A stretch of DNA of 64,000 nucleotides from Rhytidiadelphus loreus. Its lineage: Eukaryota; Streptophyta; Bryopsida; Hypnales; Hylocomiaceae. Of this stretch, positions 44,593-57,109 are shown piece after piece. The translations under genes were made by a program, and so were the position numbers. The stretch is from NCBI GenBank assembly GCA_947034895.1, contig OX344762.1:80098981-80162980 (forward strand), read 5' to 3'. The notes under the pieces were generated by a model. That model saw only the letters and a list, made by a program, of their open reading frames with translations, did not search any database and had not been told where the DNA came from. Within the stretch, counting starts at the first letter, position 1. Each line of letters starts with the position of its first letter.

Positions 44593-47219
44593 TCACGTCT
44601 GCACGCCCAGTCCACATTGTTGTAGAAGTCTCTGCTGCATACAAACCCTACAGACATGGAACCTCACTTTCACAAACACAGAACAGTACCTTCGTAAATC
44701 ATGTTAAGGAACTTTTAAATTTAAACTAGGGAGCACTTAAAGTCTACTTGAATGAACTTTTAAATAATTATATTTAAAGTACTCATTCTCATTCTTACCG
44801 TGAATCCAACCTTGTCGTCAACTACATTCACTACAGACTCGGATCGCAATATTCTGCGACTGGAACTACCTTTTGCAGTTTGGTCTCGTAGGCTTCGCAA
44901 TTGAGCCTCAAGTTGTTCGATGTAGTCATCTTTGGAAATTTGGTTTGACATAAGCAAGTTTGTTTCTTTACTCTTGACGATCCTTCCACCAGAATCCATG
45001 TCCACATGTTTGCCATGCATTCCAACCAATGCCTCCCTTGTCTTCATAAATACATTTCATGACAACACAATTTTAGTCAAACAACAAGGACTACAACATT
45101 TAAATAAGGGTACCTTCCACAAAACGGTGAACTGCTGACCGAAATTAATGGTCCCATCGACATACATATGATAATGGGACTTCAACGAACATAAATTTAA
45201 GAGAAACAAAAGACAACCATTCTCTATTGATTCAGGTACTACAGTAGTATTGCTACTAGTTTTCAATACTGCATGAAGATAATTTGCCTAAAGAAAACAT
45301 CCACTTTAAGGTATTTTTCATATGTGCGTATATACTTCTATGACCATAGCTATATCTTCCATGATACTACAAAGAGAAATCAGTCCCACAATGTCAGTTA
45401 TTGGGGCACTATTAAGGGCATATGTCATGGATTGACAAGCACTGTTTCAATTGAAGCAGTCGCAATATATGGTTTTTTCACTTGACAGACAATTTCCATT
45501 AATTTCTGGACAACATGATGAACTGAAAACGACAAAATTTCACTTCATCAGAACATGAATATGTAATCCATTCGAACATACATAGAAATCGGAATGCGAG
45601 TATACAATACTTGGAAACATACCACACTGGGAGTTGTCGATATGAATTTCTCTTTTTCCGGGACTTCTTCGGAGTTGTAGTCCCTGTTAGTTCGTTCTGC
45701 TCTATTGTGTAATGAATCTACATTCAAAACATAAAGTGCAATTCCTTTGCGACGTTCATTTGAAATAGTGGAAGTTTTCTCTTTCTTTTTGCCGGAACCT
45801 TTATCGCGTTGCATTTCCTCTACTACTTCATCTGGGTCAGGCGACCTCCCGTATTCATCGCGAAGTTTTTGACGTATTCCCTGCATACCTAGCGAACCTG
45901 TTCTTCCAAATGTTTTTCGGCAAGCATTTGCGTAACGCCCATGTTCCGATTTGTCCACCCTCTGGTTACTGCTCGCTAGCTTTTCGAGTCGCTCCCAAAC
46001 TTCACTATCTATATTTACTGGTTGGTCTTCGTTCTTGCGGATTATTGCAATGAGCTCACTCATTTTCCTCGTCACTGCCTTCCCCAATAGTGCTCTCACA
46101 TAATCTTCATTCAAATCCTCGGAATACTCAAAATTTTCGTGTAGCTTGTGCTTCAAGATGCACATATCTTCATGACTTTGTTTTCGAATGTGAGTGCAAG
46201 ATGGATCTAGTCCTACAGCTAGCTTGTTGATTTGTGCAATCCATGCTGCTTTGCCAGGTCCATATGGTTGCCCTTGTTTATCTACAGTCAAATAGAAAGG
46301 CTTCTTTCCTTCTCTTTGTCGTTCGGATTTTTGTTCTTCACGCACTACTTCCTTGTACCTCCTAGTTCTTCTGTCCATTGCGGCTGACATTTTCAGAGCA
46401 TTTTCGGACTTCACAATTTGTAATCCCTTTCAACATTTGACTGCTTGGGCAATGACGGAGTAGGGGATCTTGATTCAGAGGAAATACGGATCCTCTTGCG
46501 ATGTTGTTGTCTTCTGTATGGTGAAATGGACCTCCCATTTCTATTTCCGCTGTCAATGGAAGGTGAGTTCCTCGTCCCTTGATGTCGTCGCTCTATGATA
46601 GTCTCGCTTTTATCATTTCGAGAACCTGCATACCAGGGAACATAAGAATCAGCCACGAGCGCATCCCTTTTACTTATGCTAAAACGTAAACATTCTGGAA
46701 TTACATTCTAAAAGGTTCAGACGCTTCGTACATTACAGGAGTTATTTTTTCATCAAAAAAACCTATGTATGACAAAACTTAATGTTATTCTAATATGCAG
46801 AAACGATGGAATACGACGCATGCAATCAATTGGGCAAAAAACATAAGTCACTATTGATGATTAGGAGATCAAGATAAAAATAAATACATACCACGATAGC
46901 TTCTGCCATGAAGTGCAAGTACACGACGCTCTTCTTCGTAGTTTTTCAGCGAACTGTGCTCACATTCACTCCTGTAAAATACGGGACTTCTGGACTGTCT
47001 TCTTCTTGGACTCGTTGACAACATAATCTGACTTCTTCTACTTTGGTGCTCAAGAGGACTCTGGAGCGTGCCGTCGTTAGATCTGTCATGATGTTCTTTT
47101 CTTTTGGGTATGAGAAGTACATCTTCTCTAGTTTCGTTCCTTCTCGACTCTTGCACATATTGCTGTTCTCTTCTATGTATGGAAGGCAGATGAGGACCAG
47201 TTTCTTTCCTTCCAGAATC
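44593..47219 (-). CDS. multi-exon gene, possible plant Transposase_24-like protein
   Basis: Minus-strand exons, in order: 47,219-46,892 (basic, Arg/Ser-rich), 46,625 to about 46,488, about 46,383-45,623, possibly one near 45,522-45,430, about 45,179-45,114, 45,041-44,799 and a short last exon to a TGA at 44,593-44,595. Several donors are strong (GTATGT, GTAAGA). The third exon has KAAWIAQINKLAVGLDPS, then WERLEKLASSNQRVDKSEH, RYANACRKTFGRTGSLGM and EYGRSPDPDEVVEEMQRDK. The layout W...S...NR...TGS...GR.P...DE is reminiscent of the Ptta/En-Spm Transposase_24 domain found in plant transposon-derived genes. Later exons hold REALVGMHGKHVDMDSGG and a coiled stretch, YIEQLEAQLRSLRD. The splice joining exons two and three is uncertain: two adjacent frames overlap there, and a 104-bp intron from 46,487 is only one option. 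The 5' end is not found. Confidence 0.4.
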
Positions 47220-47472
47220 CTGCAAGAGAAATTTGAAAATATGATGTCAGTCCTCAAAGTTTTTAATTAAACGAAATGCTTTTATCCTTCTGTTCACGAT
47301 TGTAAAACCTTTTGCAAATGGCTTATTGCGTTTAATTTTCATATACATGGAAGTGACTAGAATTTCTCTACACCTACATATAGTTTGTATGACAAGCATA
47401 ACAATTGATCGGAAAAAAATAAAATTTCATTTCATCCTTCACTATCCTGTTTATTTTTTAAACAGCATTGAC
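47220..47472. other. spacer, no gene seen
   Basis: It probably contains an upstream intron of the preceding minus-strand gene. It ends directly at the hAT-like terminus. Confidence 0.35.
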
Positions 47473-47545
47473 CAGGGTTGTCATACCGGACGGACGTCCG
47501 GTTCGCCCGTCCGATAGAGGTCTCGCCCGTCCGATGTGGTCAACA
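47473..47545 (+). mobile_element. hAT-like terminus with GC-rich subterminal palindromes
   Basis: CAGGGTTGTC at 47,473-47,482 is followed by CCGGACGGACGTCCGG and two further CGCCCGTCCGAT phrases. The 57,928 element shows the same plan: CAGGGTTGT and then GACGTC-type inverted phrases. The bases before it (GCATTGAC) resemble those before the second one (ATTGACAC). The matching right end was not located. Confidence 0.45.
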
Positions 47546-47561
47546 CTAAAGTTGACTTTTT

Positions 47562-48250
47562 TTAACCCTTAAAGGACCGTCACTATGTTTTCACCAAAAA
47601 CTCTCTAAAACTGTCATTTCTAGTACAACTACCAAAATTTTGATAAAAAACTTTTTTTGACATATCTAACCGTAGGATGTTGTATTATATAGTATCAAAA
47701 ACTTGTGGTAAAAATTTCAGACATTTCCACCGGGTGGATTGCAAGATATAAGCATTCAAAATTTCAAATTAACTAAAATCATTTTTTTGACCCTGCGAAA
47801 AGCAGGGCAGCTGTACTTCACAAGCTCACATTTCTATGAAAAAATGACCTAAATGGTGGTGCTTCTTTGGATTTGTTTTCCTAGACAAGTTGGCCACATG
47901 CTTGAAAAATTTCAGATCATTTGGAATAGTACAACATATAGGAAAAAAATAGTAAGTAGGTAGTACTAGAGAATGATTAAAAATACTAAATTATTTACAA
48001 TTTAAATATGGAATTGAAAATTTACAATTCCAATGGTCAAAATGTTGTAATAATGTATGTACATCCTATAATTTTATTTTTGTCCAAAAATATTGAAAAT
48101 TGGATAAGATAAAGGATGTCAAAGTTTATTTTAGAGCAAGAAATCCAAAACTGCCCGCAAACAGAAAATCCTCATAATCCTCATAATTTTTTACTCATTG
48201 ATCAAACCGAATGATTCTAAGCTTTTTGCCTTTTTCTGTATATCAAACTC
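47562..48250 (+). mobile_element. AT-rich block A with piggyBac-like left end
   Basis: TTAA at 47,562-47,565 is followed by CCCTTAAAGGACC. The block then matches, in order and in the same orientation, the AT-rich blocks at 53.57 and 61.66 kb: AAAACTGxCATTTCTA, CxGTAGGATxTTG, a GATTGCAAGATAT-type phrase and, near 48,010, GAATTGAAAATxxACAATTCCAATGGTCA. The right end is not clear. Confidence 0.4.
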
Positions 48251-48510
48251 TAAAAAATCAATTTCAAATCTAATTAGTTGTTTGCTACTTTGTTTACTAC
48301 ACATTCACAAATTCACAGAAGTCATACAACTGTCTTGATGGAAGAAAGACCAAATTGCATATTACAAGATTTTCACCATATGTCCGTATCTTTATGTATG
48401 AAATGTGTAGCAACCATGAAATACACATGCTTGATGCTCATCTAACCAAAAATGTGTGGTCTGCCTATAAAACTATCACATACTAGAGCTCAAAAAGTGA
48501 AAACAATATA

Positions 48511-50091
48511 TTATGTCCGATAACAACAGTCGGGCATAGTCCAATAGTGAGGTGCCTTCCTCAAAGTGTCTAGAACATCAGACACAGATGCCCTCTCGCC
48601 TACATCTATTTTCTGGAGGCTCAGTAGTTGAATCCTCAAATGCTGATACTGCTTTGGGTTTTTGGTCGTAAAATACTTTGGATCCCACTCTTCTTTCCAA
48701 ATTTGATATGCTATCCATCCAGTGGCATATGCATCAGCAGCCATGGAGTAGAAGTGTTTTTTCTGCATGACTTCAAGTGAGGTCTCTGACCCCTTCTTTC
48801 CATACATGTAGAACAACTCAGGGGCTGCATGTTTTCGTTGTTTTTTCTCCCGTTGGAGCTCCTCCATGGTTCGATAACCATACCTTGATGGCTCCTTCTC
48901 TACAACTCGACCAGAAAGCCCCCAATCGCAAATCCCAATGTACACTGTGTTTTCTTTCCATTCATCAAAATGGAGCAAAACGTTGGATGGAGTAATGTCA
49001 TTGTGTAAATATTTTGCTTCATGGCATTTTCCCACTATGACAAGCAATGATAAAGCCAAATTCACGCGGTTTCGGCGATAAGTTGCAACCCAACCGAGTT
49101 CTTCCTGCGTCAACCCTGCATCATTTTGTCTCGTGATGTCATCCACATCCAACGATTCACTCACTTTTGAGTTGTACTTGGCCAAGAAAGAAATCAAAGA
49201 CCCTCCATTCCACCATAGCGTATAGCCTTCCATTGTTTTTGGATGGATGTACGCAAGTCTTACGATACCAGGATGTATCACTGGACACCCCCCCGCCTCG
49301 CTTACAATAGCTTGATGCTTCTCCTTCTCATTCGAGGTCTTCAAAGTCTTCCCGGCGAAGCAAATCCAACTGGGAATGCTTTGTAGTCTCGTGAGCACCA
49401 CCTTCCTCACAGTCCCATATGATCCAGTCATAGTTTGATTCGGCATGGGATTCACTTTCACGCAACTTTCCAACCACTTGAATGTTCCGCTCACACAATG
49501 AGCTCGTATTTGGTCTTCAAGCGTCGCTTTCCATGGTACTTGTTTCTTTCTACGCGAGGAAGAAAATTGTTGGGAGAACTTCTAAATTTGGTACAATCTT
49601 GAACCAAATTCCTTGTCATGCGTGTCCCAATCACTACCATCATCTTTCTTTTTCGTGTGATAACACCAATTCGCCACAATATTCGTGGTCAGCTGTGACA
49701 CTTGTTTATCCAACCACTCAGAGTGCAACTAGTAATCTTGATAGTTGTTGAATCGTTCGGATGCTCTAAATTTGGTCTCCAACTCTCGCCGCACTTCAGC
49801 ATTCAACTTGTGGTACCCTTCTTCGTTGAAATTCACGTATTCTCTACACATCATTCCCACACTTCGTCGCGTGTAAAAATTGACTGCTATTGCTCTAGCC
49901 TCGAGCACATATTCGTGAGGGGGCATGTCAGGATTGGGTTGGTTTTTACGCTTCGACCTGCTGGATGATGAGGGATTGGATGACCCTGAAGCCCCTGCCA
50001 CATTCGTGGCTGGAGGCACCATCTCAAAAATTGCATCCAAGTCTTCAAACACTGAGCGGTGACCCGATGACCCACTCCCTTGTCCTGCCAT
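48511..50091 (-). pseudogene. protein kinase-like gene with two in-frame TAG codons
   Basis: From ATG at 50,091 one frame runs to TAA at 48,511-48,513, about 526 codons, interrupted only by TAG at 49,731-49,729 and 49,584-49,582. The N-terminal third is Ser/Gly-rich, then helical (EYVLEARAIAVNFYTRRSVG). The kinase part has GSYGTV (glycine loop), CFAGKTLK (lysine), YLHNDITPSNVLL (catalytic loop, HND for HRD, with Asp and Asn kept), CDWGLSG (DWG for DFG) and HAAPELFY (APE). The residues needed for catalysis are present although the motifs are unusual. It is divergently arranged with the RING gene, 419 bp apart. Ordinary readthrough is possible, but decay by single changes is simpler. Subfamily not identified. 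Confidence 0.65.
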
Positions 50092-50510
50092 TGTACAATA
50101 TTTCGGAACCACCAAAGTTTCGGAGAAAATCAAAAAAACCGGGTGCTATATGTGGGCCAAGCCCAATCACCCACCAAACTCACTTCCAAGGGTCGCTTGC
50201 GCAAACAAAAGTGTGAGGCATAGGGCGTGGACTTGGCAAAGGAAAAATGAGGGAGCACATGGGATTTATAGTCCCCGCCCCTCCCACGTCCGTGCCCTGG
50301 CCCGACACATCCCTGCCCCGCCCGAGCCGTCCCCGCCCTGGTCCCAGACGTCTCCGCCCTAACAGATAGATTTGAGGACTATAAAAGTCCGTCCCCGCCC
50401 CATTAGTCCCCGCCCTGTGTATTCCAAATCCTCCACCTCTTCATTGAGCTATTCGTTGGCGTTGTGCAGGGTCCTTTACAGTATACAGGTTTTTGCCAAA
50501 AAAATTCACG
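50092..50510. promoter_or_regulatory. CpG-rich bidirectional promoter region with GTCCCCGCCC minisatellite
   Basis: Between the two divergent start codons, 50,268-50,415 is packed with GTCCCCGCCC-type phrases (also ACGTCCGTGCCCT, GAGCCGTCCCCGCCC, AGACGTCTCCGCC). TATAAAAG at 50,380-50,387 lies 124 bp upstream of the RING-gene ATG at 50,511. No equally clear TATA is seen for the kinase direction. Similar CpG-rich blocks precede the genes at 56.8 and 58.4 kb. Confidence 0.6.
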
Positions 50511-52878
50511 ATGGCGACACCACCAAGAACCAACAAAGCTGAACGAGACAGGACTTGACTAAGGCAGGGTAACAAACATTGGAAGAGGTTACACGTACTT
50601 CGAAACCCCGAAAAACTGGCATTTAGGGGCTGGAATGACGTGCCAGAACCGTGGAGTTTCGAAACTTGCATCACTTACATAGAATGGTGCCACATTGACA
50701 AGGCCTTCCCTGAAGAGCGACACAACTACCACCGCCGATTTCATAAAGCGAATTTGAAACACTGCATCGATGAGGCCTTTAAACAAAGATGCATCGAAGT
50801 ATACCAAGTGTTATACGAAAAACCCACTGTGAAAAGGAATGAAATTCATCTTTTCATTGCACGAGGTGTACATGCGGAGGTGAGATTGAACAAGCGGGTG
50901 GATTGGTCCACTTTGAAGGGCACGCCAACCCTCAGCAGATGGTATCAAGATACCAACACCAGCAAATGGAATGATTCCAAGGGGGGTTATGAGATATCCC
51001 GAAGGAGGGCTGGGCAGGGTCATCACACGTATTGAGCCGCCTGACACATACGAGACGGCGGATTCTACTACTAACGATGACTCTAATGGATCTCATGTTG
51101 TGGTGGAATTAACCCCCAGAGGACAACAACGTACACAAAGGAGAAGGGCGCAACGTGTACCTTGTGAACAACTTCCAGAACCAAATATTCGTGTAGAGGT
51201 CCAGGGCCCCGTTGAACCAGTACTTGGAGTTGCTCAGGCGCAATTCTAAGCACCTAATGAACCAACTCTTGGAGTTGTTGATGTCATGGCTGCTGCAGAC
51301 ACCATACAAAGCTTGAGGGTGCAGTTACAAGACCGAGTTGATGAACTACATTCTCTATATGAAGATGTGGGCAAGTTACGAAAAGACATCACGCTCAAAG
51401 ATAGAGTAATTGCTCAACAAGCACGTGACATAGAGGAGCTTCGGCAAGCTCTACAAGCAGCACAAATGATGAACAAAGGTCAAGATCCACGAGGACATGC
51501 ACAAGGACCTCCTCGGGATTCTCAAATTCTGAGGCAAAATGCTCCAGGTGATGCTGCCATGTCTACACAAGAAGATTCATTGGCCTTTCCCGAAATAATG
51601 GCCACCGGCAACGTACCAATGCAGACTGAAGTTTGGGGCATGGGTATGGACAACAACCTTGAGCTCAACAACTTGCGAGGCGAAAATCAAACATTACAAA
51701 ATCGTTTGCATGCCTTGGTGGAGCAGTACTACCAGTGGAAGTTGGCATGCGTGTTCACCGTTGACAAGACACGACAACTGGTAGCAGAGTTCAAGAAATT
51801 GGACCACTACTACAGTGAGCACAATCAAGAAAGGGTGTTTGGCTTGACTTCATGGGCCCTTGTGGATGATCTTTTCAGTCCCAACATGGCAATCATTGAG
51901 CTTGATGGTGGAAAAACAATCATTGATTGGTCCAAACACAATTGGGATTTCAAAAACCAACTTGGGTCGAAGGTCAACTACAAAGGCAACCCGTTGTTGG
52001 AGTGGCCAAATCCTTCAAGTTTTGTGCACGACGAGACCACATGTCCCATTTGTATGAATCCATTTGGCCCTGAAGGTGGAATGCAGTTGGGCACGTGCAA
52101 CCATGTATACCACCCATTTTGCCTCATCAGTTTCATGATTGTTCGTCGTCGGTGCGCAATGTGCAAGGCTCCCTTCCACGAGCGCTTGTACGAGTTGTTT
52201 GGCTTGGTTCCATACATGCCACCACATTGGGAATACAATGCCACGAATGCCCCAGATCACCGTAGAATGTGGGGAACAGACTTGGTGTGGAGTTGGAAAT
52301 TACAAATGACATCGTTGGACAAGACACAAGTCGCTACTAAATGTGGTTGGGAGACTGACCCCGATCAAATTGTCCAAGTCTGCCACCATTTGATTCCGAT
52401 GAAAGACAAGCATAGCCAAGGACGGCGGAATTTTTTCTTTCAATGCTTCAATGGACATTGGGATGAGGTTGGACTCAAGTTTCAATTTGGACCTCACCCT
52501 CGGCGATGGTTATGGGGCGTTGATGGAGTTCGAGTCACCGATGACAATGGAATTCGTATTGGGGAGGACCCTGACATGCCCGACCCCGCGGAGCTTGCTC
52601 AATTATCGGAATCTGAGTGGAGGGAAACTTTCAGAAACGAAGGGCTGGATTTTTTGCTTGAACAACATAGCCCAGATACACGCCGAGCTCTGGAGAGTCT
52701 CAAGCAATCACAAATCATGAGGGCCATTCTAGAAGAAGACGGACCAGCGAGGAGAACTCGGTCTGCGGTTCGTAGACTTCAACTAGGCTCCAATGAAGAT
52801 TTTCCAATGCAACGCGGCGCACACGACGACGAGGCTGGACCTAGTGGCACTGCAAACAGTCCAATGAACATCGACTGA
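50511..52878 (+). pseudogene. RING-H2 protein of a modular family, copy 1, interrupted
   Basis: ATG at 50,511 is followed by a TGA at 50,556, an open frame from there to about 50,965, a one-base-type frame change near 50,965, then the second frame with a TAA at 51,247 and on to TGA 52,876-52,878. Parts in order: the shared N-domain (WNDVPEPWSFETCITYIEWC, then HKANLKHC, RCIEVYQVLY, VDWSTLKG), a PRGVMRYPEGGLG segment, a linker, a coiled coil (51,290-51,470), then CPICMNPFGPEGG, LGTCNHVYHPFCL and RRRCAMCKAPFHERLY. The spacing CxxC, CxHxxHxxC, CxxC is RING-H2, typical of ubiquitin E3 ligases. About 230 conserved residues follow the RING and match copy 2 down to the last codon. Substrates are unknown. 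Confidence 0.7.
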
Positions 52879-53569
52879 GTGCATTTTTTAGTGTGCTAAA
52901 CTAGTAATTACTAATTAACAAAGCATGTTTTGCATATACAGTTATAGACTTTGGCACTTATCATTAACGAGGCTTATAGAATTGCTACTTTGGTAGTTCG
53001 GTACTACAAACAGTATTAGACAAAGACTTGTGGATATGCATATTTTCTCATGGAAAAAGTATTGTATAATGTATACTTTTCAATTTTTGTACGACATGAT
53101 GCATATGAAATACATATATTCAATTGTTGAATTCCTTTGCATGATATGGCATGTGTGATATGTGGATATAATAATGTACTCATGGCCTAAGAATAAGTGC
53201 ATTTCGGATTTTGAGTGTATGAAGGTATATATTCATGTAAATATATATGTATTAATATTATTGTATGTGTATAAAAATTAAAAAGATATTAACAATTTAA
53301 CATTAATGTATATTTTGTTACAAATATATTGATGTTAATGTATGAAGGGATACATTAACCTTTGAATGACTTGATCCATCCAAAAATGGTAAAATTTCTT
53401 ATTTTAGCTTGAATAACAATCAGGTATTTTTATTGCTTAAAACTTTGAATTCTATATCATTTACAGAAATTGCAATTTTGTTCGCGAATGTTTCTAATTG
53501 TTATCATTTCTAACTTTCTATTGCAGAAAATCAGCATATAATCATATATGAGGAAAAAGAGGAAAACAA
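52879..53569. other. AT-rich DNA without a gene
   Basis: Probable 3' flank of the RING gene; nothing else seen. Confidence 0.4.
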
Positions 53570-54346
53570 TTCAATCACCCCCCTAATGACATTTTTTCTG
53601 TCTAAAAACAATAAAAACTGCCATTTCTACTACGTTGTCCAAGATTCCAACAAAATTGTATTTTTGAAACTGAACTGTAGGATCTTGAAATTTACTTGCT
53701 TGAAATTATGTGGTTAAAATTTCATGAAGTTAGACCGTACAGATTGAAAGATATGACTATATGAGCATTCAAAGTTTAAAAAACAAGGTTTCTTCAACAC
53801 TAAACTGCAATTTTAGATGACTTTTATTGCTATTTGTAGAAAAAATGTGTACTATGGAATTTGAATTAAAAATTTATTGTGTTGAAGACTTGAGTTGGGA
53901 GTCTATGAAAAAAAATTCAAAAAATAACAACTTCATTTTCATACTTCAAGAAATTGTCAAGTACAAGTGTAGAACTGTAGAAGCACGTTTAAAATTGAAA
54001 GAAAAAATAAACAATTAATAGCTCTTAGATGGGATTGAAATACAATAATCCCAATGGTGAGATTGTTCTAGCAAACAAACATAACCTTTTAAAAAACCAA
54101 AAATCTGAAAATTGCATTCTAAAGATTCAATTTCTTTTGCTGCCCACCAAATTCAATTCTACACATCTTGTGGTATAACTTTGGCTTCCAGGCACCGATT
54201 GAAATAAAAATTATATTCCCACAAAGCTTATTACATTTTCTATCTTCAAAAAAAGTTTTGCAAAATTAGGATAAAATTTCAGCCCATAGAAACCTGCCCG
54301 AATTCTAAAGTGTCCCCTCAGGGGACAATGGGACTTTAGGGGTTAA
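53570..54346 (+). mobile_element. AT-rich block B, piggyBac-like non-autonomous element
   Basis: The left edge (about 53,570) reads TTCAATCA then CCCCCCTAATGACATT. The right edge reads AATGGGACTTTAGGGG and TTAA at 54,343-54,346. The inverse of the right edge, TTAACCCCTAAAGTCCCATT, matches the left edge apart from a few changes, so the block has short inverted ends and one intact TTAA. A small TGTCCCC-TCA-GGGGACA hairpin lies at 54,311-54,327. It carries no gene. It aligns by eye with blocks A and C. Confidence 0.5.
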
Positions 54347-55249
54347 TTTGAAATTTTGGGGGGAGGTGCAAGTAGTAATGGAGGTGAACCAAAAAAAATC
54401 CAATTGCTTATTTTATTTTTCACACAAAAGAAAGCCACATCAAAGTATCAAATAAGTGAAACAACTTGAAGTCGAATTCCCTCTTGACGAGTTGACGTCC
54501 TAAACTTGAAGTTGAAACCAAATGAATCCTTTTATGTAATTGATATACAAAATTTATATACATTTTGCTAATTCCTCCGATATTTTTTCTTCTTATTTTT
54601 TGTTTTTATAATAATTTAGGAATAAAAGTAAAATTATTCTGATTTCTTAAAGGTAAAGGTGGAAATAAAATTATAGGAATTACAAAATATATATTAGAGT
54701 GGAATTGTTTTGGGAAAGTTGTATTGTTGTAAAAATGTTGAAGCATGTAGTCATGTACTCATTTAGCCAACTTGCCATGAAGAATGAATTCATAGAATAA
54801 CCACAATTTTCTGCCTCCACCATTCATCATCCGAAATTCTTATAAGCTAAAATTTGAACAGTCAATATTTGTTATAATTAATTACACACATCCTACTATC
54901 CTAAATATAGTAGGATTTTTTTTGGTATGCTTCTATAAAGAAATTCAAATACATTCCATACTTGCTCAAATTTTCTGAAATTGTTATCATTGAATACCCC
55001 AAATTTCCATACTTGCTCAAATTCTCTTAAATTTCGTTGAAACATTTCTAAAACCCTTTTTTTTGGAATTCCAAACCCTTTTAGCTTCTATTTTGGAGAA
55101 CTATAACATTCATCCTTTAAGTCTTCAACTTGAATTTTCAAAAACGAGTACCTTGTTTACCATTACAAATCCTAAAACTTCTAGCATCTTATTATATTTG
55201 TTTTCTTGAAAGTGTGCAATTTAGTTTTAATTCTCTAGAAATCCCATTT
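54347..55249. other. AT-rich DNA without a gene
   Basis: Nothing recognised. A phrase CATACTTGCTCAAATT(C/T)TCT repeats at about 54,958 and 55,009. Confidence 0.4.
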
Positions 55250-56870
55250 TTGGGGTGTGGGGACTATTTCTCAAGTCCTTGGAGAAGCGAAGAAGACCAA
55301 GGGCGATACATGAAGGAGACACATCTTTCCATGAATTCTCTTTCAACTCAAAAAGTAGTTGGACTTCTTAATACAGCCATTGACTTCAAGAAATTCCCCG
55401 AGCTCAAATTAATGGCTGACTGCATTAATTGGTTTCCCTCTTTCCCTCTCTCCATGGGAAGGAAGAATCCCATGCTAATTCCAAATCTCAAGGTCAATTC
55501 CATTCCCCCCCGTCGTTGGTGGAGAGAGTTCTTGCATCCGAGATCAGGGCGTGAGGGCGGGGACGTCAAGGCGTGGACGTCCCGTCAGGGCGGGGACGTG
55601 AAGTCAGGGCGGGGACGTCCGGCCGCGGATTCCAATTCCAATTCCAATTGCAATTTTGAACTCCCTCCTTGAACTCCCTCCTTGAACTCCCTCCAAGCCA
55701 ATTTTGAACTCCCTCCAAGGGTTTGCTATCCCCATACCGAAAATAATGAAATGAACCGTTGCCCTTGAATTAAAAAATCACTTAACGAGTATTTCATTTC
55801 AATACCCACCCCTCCTAAGTCCTAGACTTGCTTTAGAGTTTAGAGCTCTAGGATCCCATTACACAAATTAGAGGGTGGAGTCTAATGATTGAATATTTGA
55901 AATCATAAACAATTTTGCTTCATTTCATTCCCAAAGACCCAAACCGCTTTGCTATCCCCATACCCAAAATAATGAGATGAACCGTTGCCCTTGAATTAAA
56001 AAATCACTTAACGAGTATTTCATTTCAATACCCACCCCTCCTATTTTACCCATTACAAGAAATTTTGGTTAAAGTCTTTAAGCCCTAAATCCTTGTACCC
56101 TTTTTCACGGAAAAAACCCCTTCAAGCATATTCTAAAGCATTATGATTTGTATTTGATTTAAATCCAAAACCTTGTAGCTTTGTATTTAAAAAATGAAGA
56201 CTTAAACCAAAAGCTTGAGAAGTATACGTTGGTAATAGTTTGATTTGTAAACTTCAAATCCAAAATCACAAACACCTTTTCTTAATAAGAATGAAATATA
56301 AACTTTGAACTTGAATTTAAACAATTATGTACCTTGACTTTCATTAGGACTCGAAATCCTTTGGGATTTTAGTTACACAAATTTATTCTTTCTTGTTTGG
56401 AAGTTCAATTTCATTTTCTATTTTTATTTTGGGTTCCAACTTTACATGGGTCCTACTTCTCAAGTGCTTGATGAAGGCAAGAACTTGAAATTTGGCCTCA
56501 AGAAGGGAGTGACATGCTTTAATACGTTGTCATTGAACTCAAAAAGTAGTTGGACCTCTTAATGCAGCCATTGACTTGAAGATATTCCCCGTGCTCAAAT
56601 TAAGAGCTGACTACATTAGTGGATTCTCCTCTCTCTATGGGAAGGAAGAATCCCACCACGGAATTCGTACCAAAGTCTATGGTAGGACCTCCCCCTCCTG
56701 CCGTCCGTGGACGCGTTGCACTAGGGCGTGGACGCATCTCGGTGGGGCGTGGACGCGTCGCGCCGGGGCGTGGACGCGTCGGAATTGTGTGACGTCCGCG
56801 CCCCTGACGTCCCTGCCCCTACAGAAGAGGTCCGCGCCCCTACACTCCCAGGCTATAAAGCCAAGCTTGT
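55250..56870 (+). repeat. promoter-like direct repeat, two copies about 1.19 kb apart
   Basis: The stretches 55,255-55,640 and 56,445-56,870 share ACTxxTTCTCAAGTxCTTG, CAACTCAAAAAGTAGTTGGAC, GCAGCCATTGACTT and GGGAAGGAAGAATCCCA, and each then runs into a CpG-rich block with GGCGxGGACG phrases. Between them, TTTGCTATCCCCATACC and about 90 further bases are duplicated at 55,722 and 55,949, and TTGAACTCCCTCC is tandemly repeated at 55,660-55,720. The arrangement resembles a duplicated 5' flank of a transposon gene. Confidence 0.65.
56690..56860 (+). promoter_or_regulatory. CpG-rich repeats and TATA box before the hAT transposase
   Basis: GGGCGTGGACGCGTC-type phrases repeat at 56,700-56,780 and change to their inverse (GTCCGCGCCCCT) at 56,795-56,845. 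TATAAAG follows at 56,854-56,860, 250 bp before the transposase ATG. Confidence 0.5.
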
Positions 56871-57109
56871 TGGATTGACTTCTTTACATTTGTCATCTTG
56901 GCCTCATCATCTTGGACTTCAATTCACTTTGAGCTCCTTGGGAGTCTACTTGGGTGACAAATGGCCCTAGTTAGCTGTTGAGGTGATGTAAAAGTCAGTT
57001 CAAGCAGTTGATTGGCGCTAACTACTATTTTGTCCTTTTCATTTGGTGTAATAGCTTCTTCTACAGTTCTACCTCCTCCAAGAAAACGTTTGCATTCGTC
57101 GTGAACGCA

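Noticed and set aside
9612..51249. Reassigned stop codons (UAA and UAG read as Gln)
   Set aside because: In-frame TGA also occurs, and the two RING genes end at the same aligned place, one with TGA and one with TAA, so TAA is a true stop.
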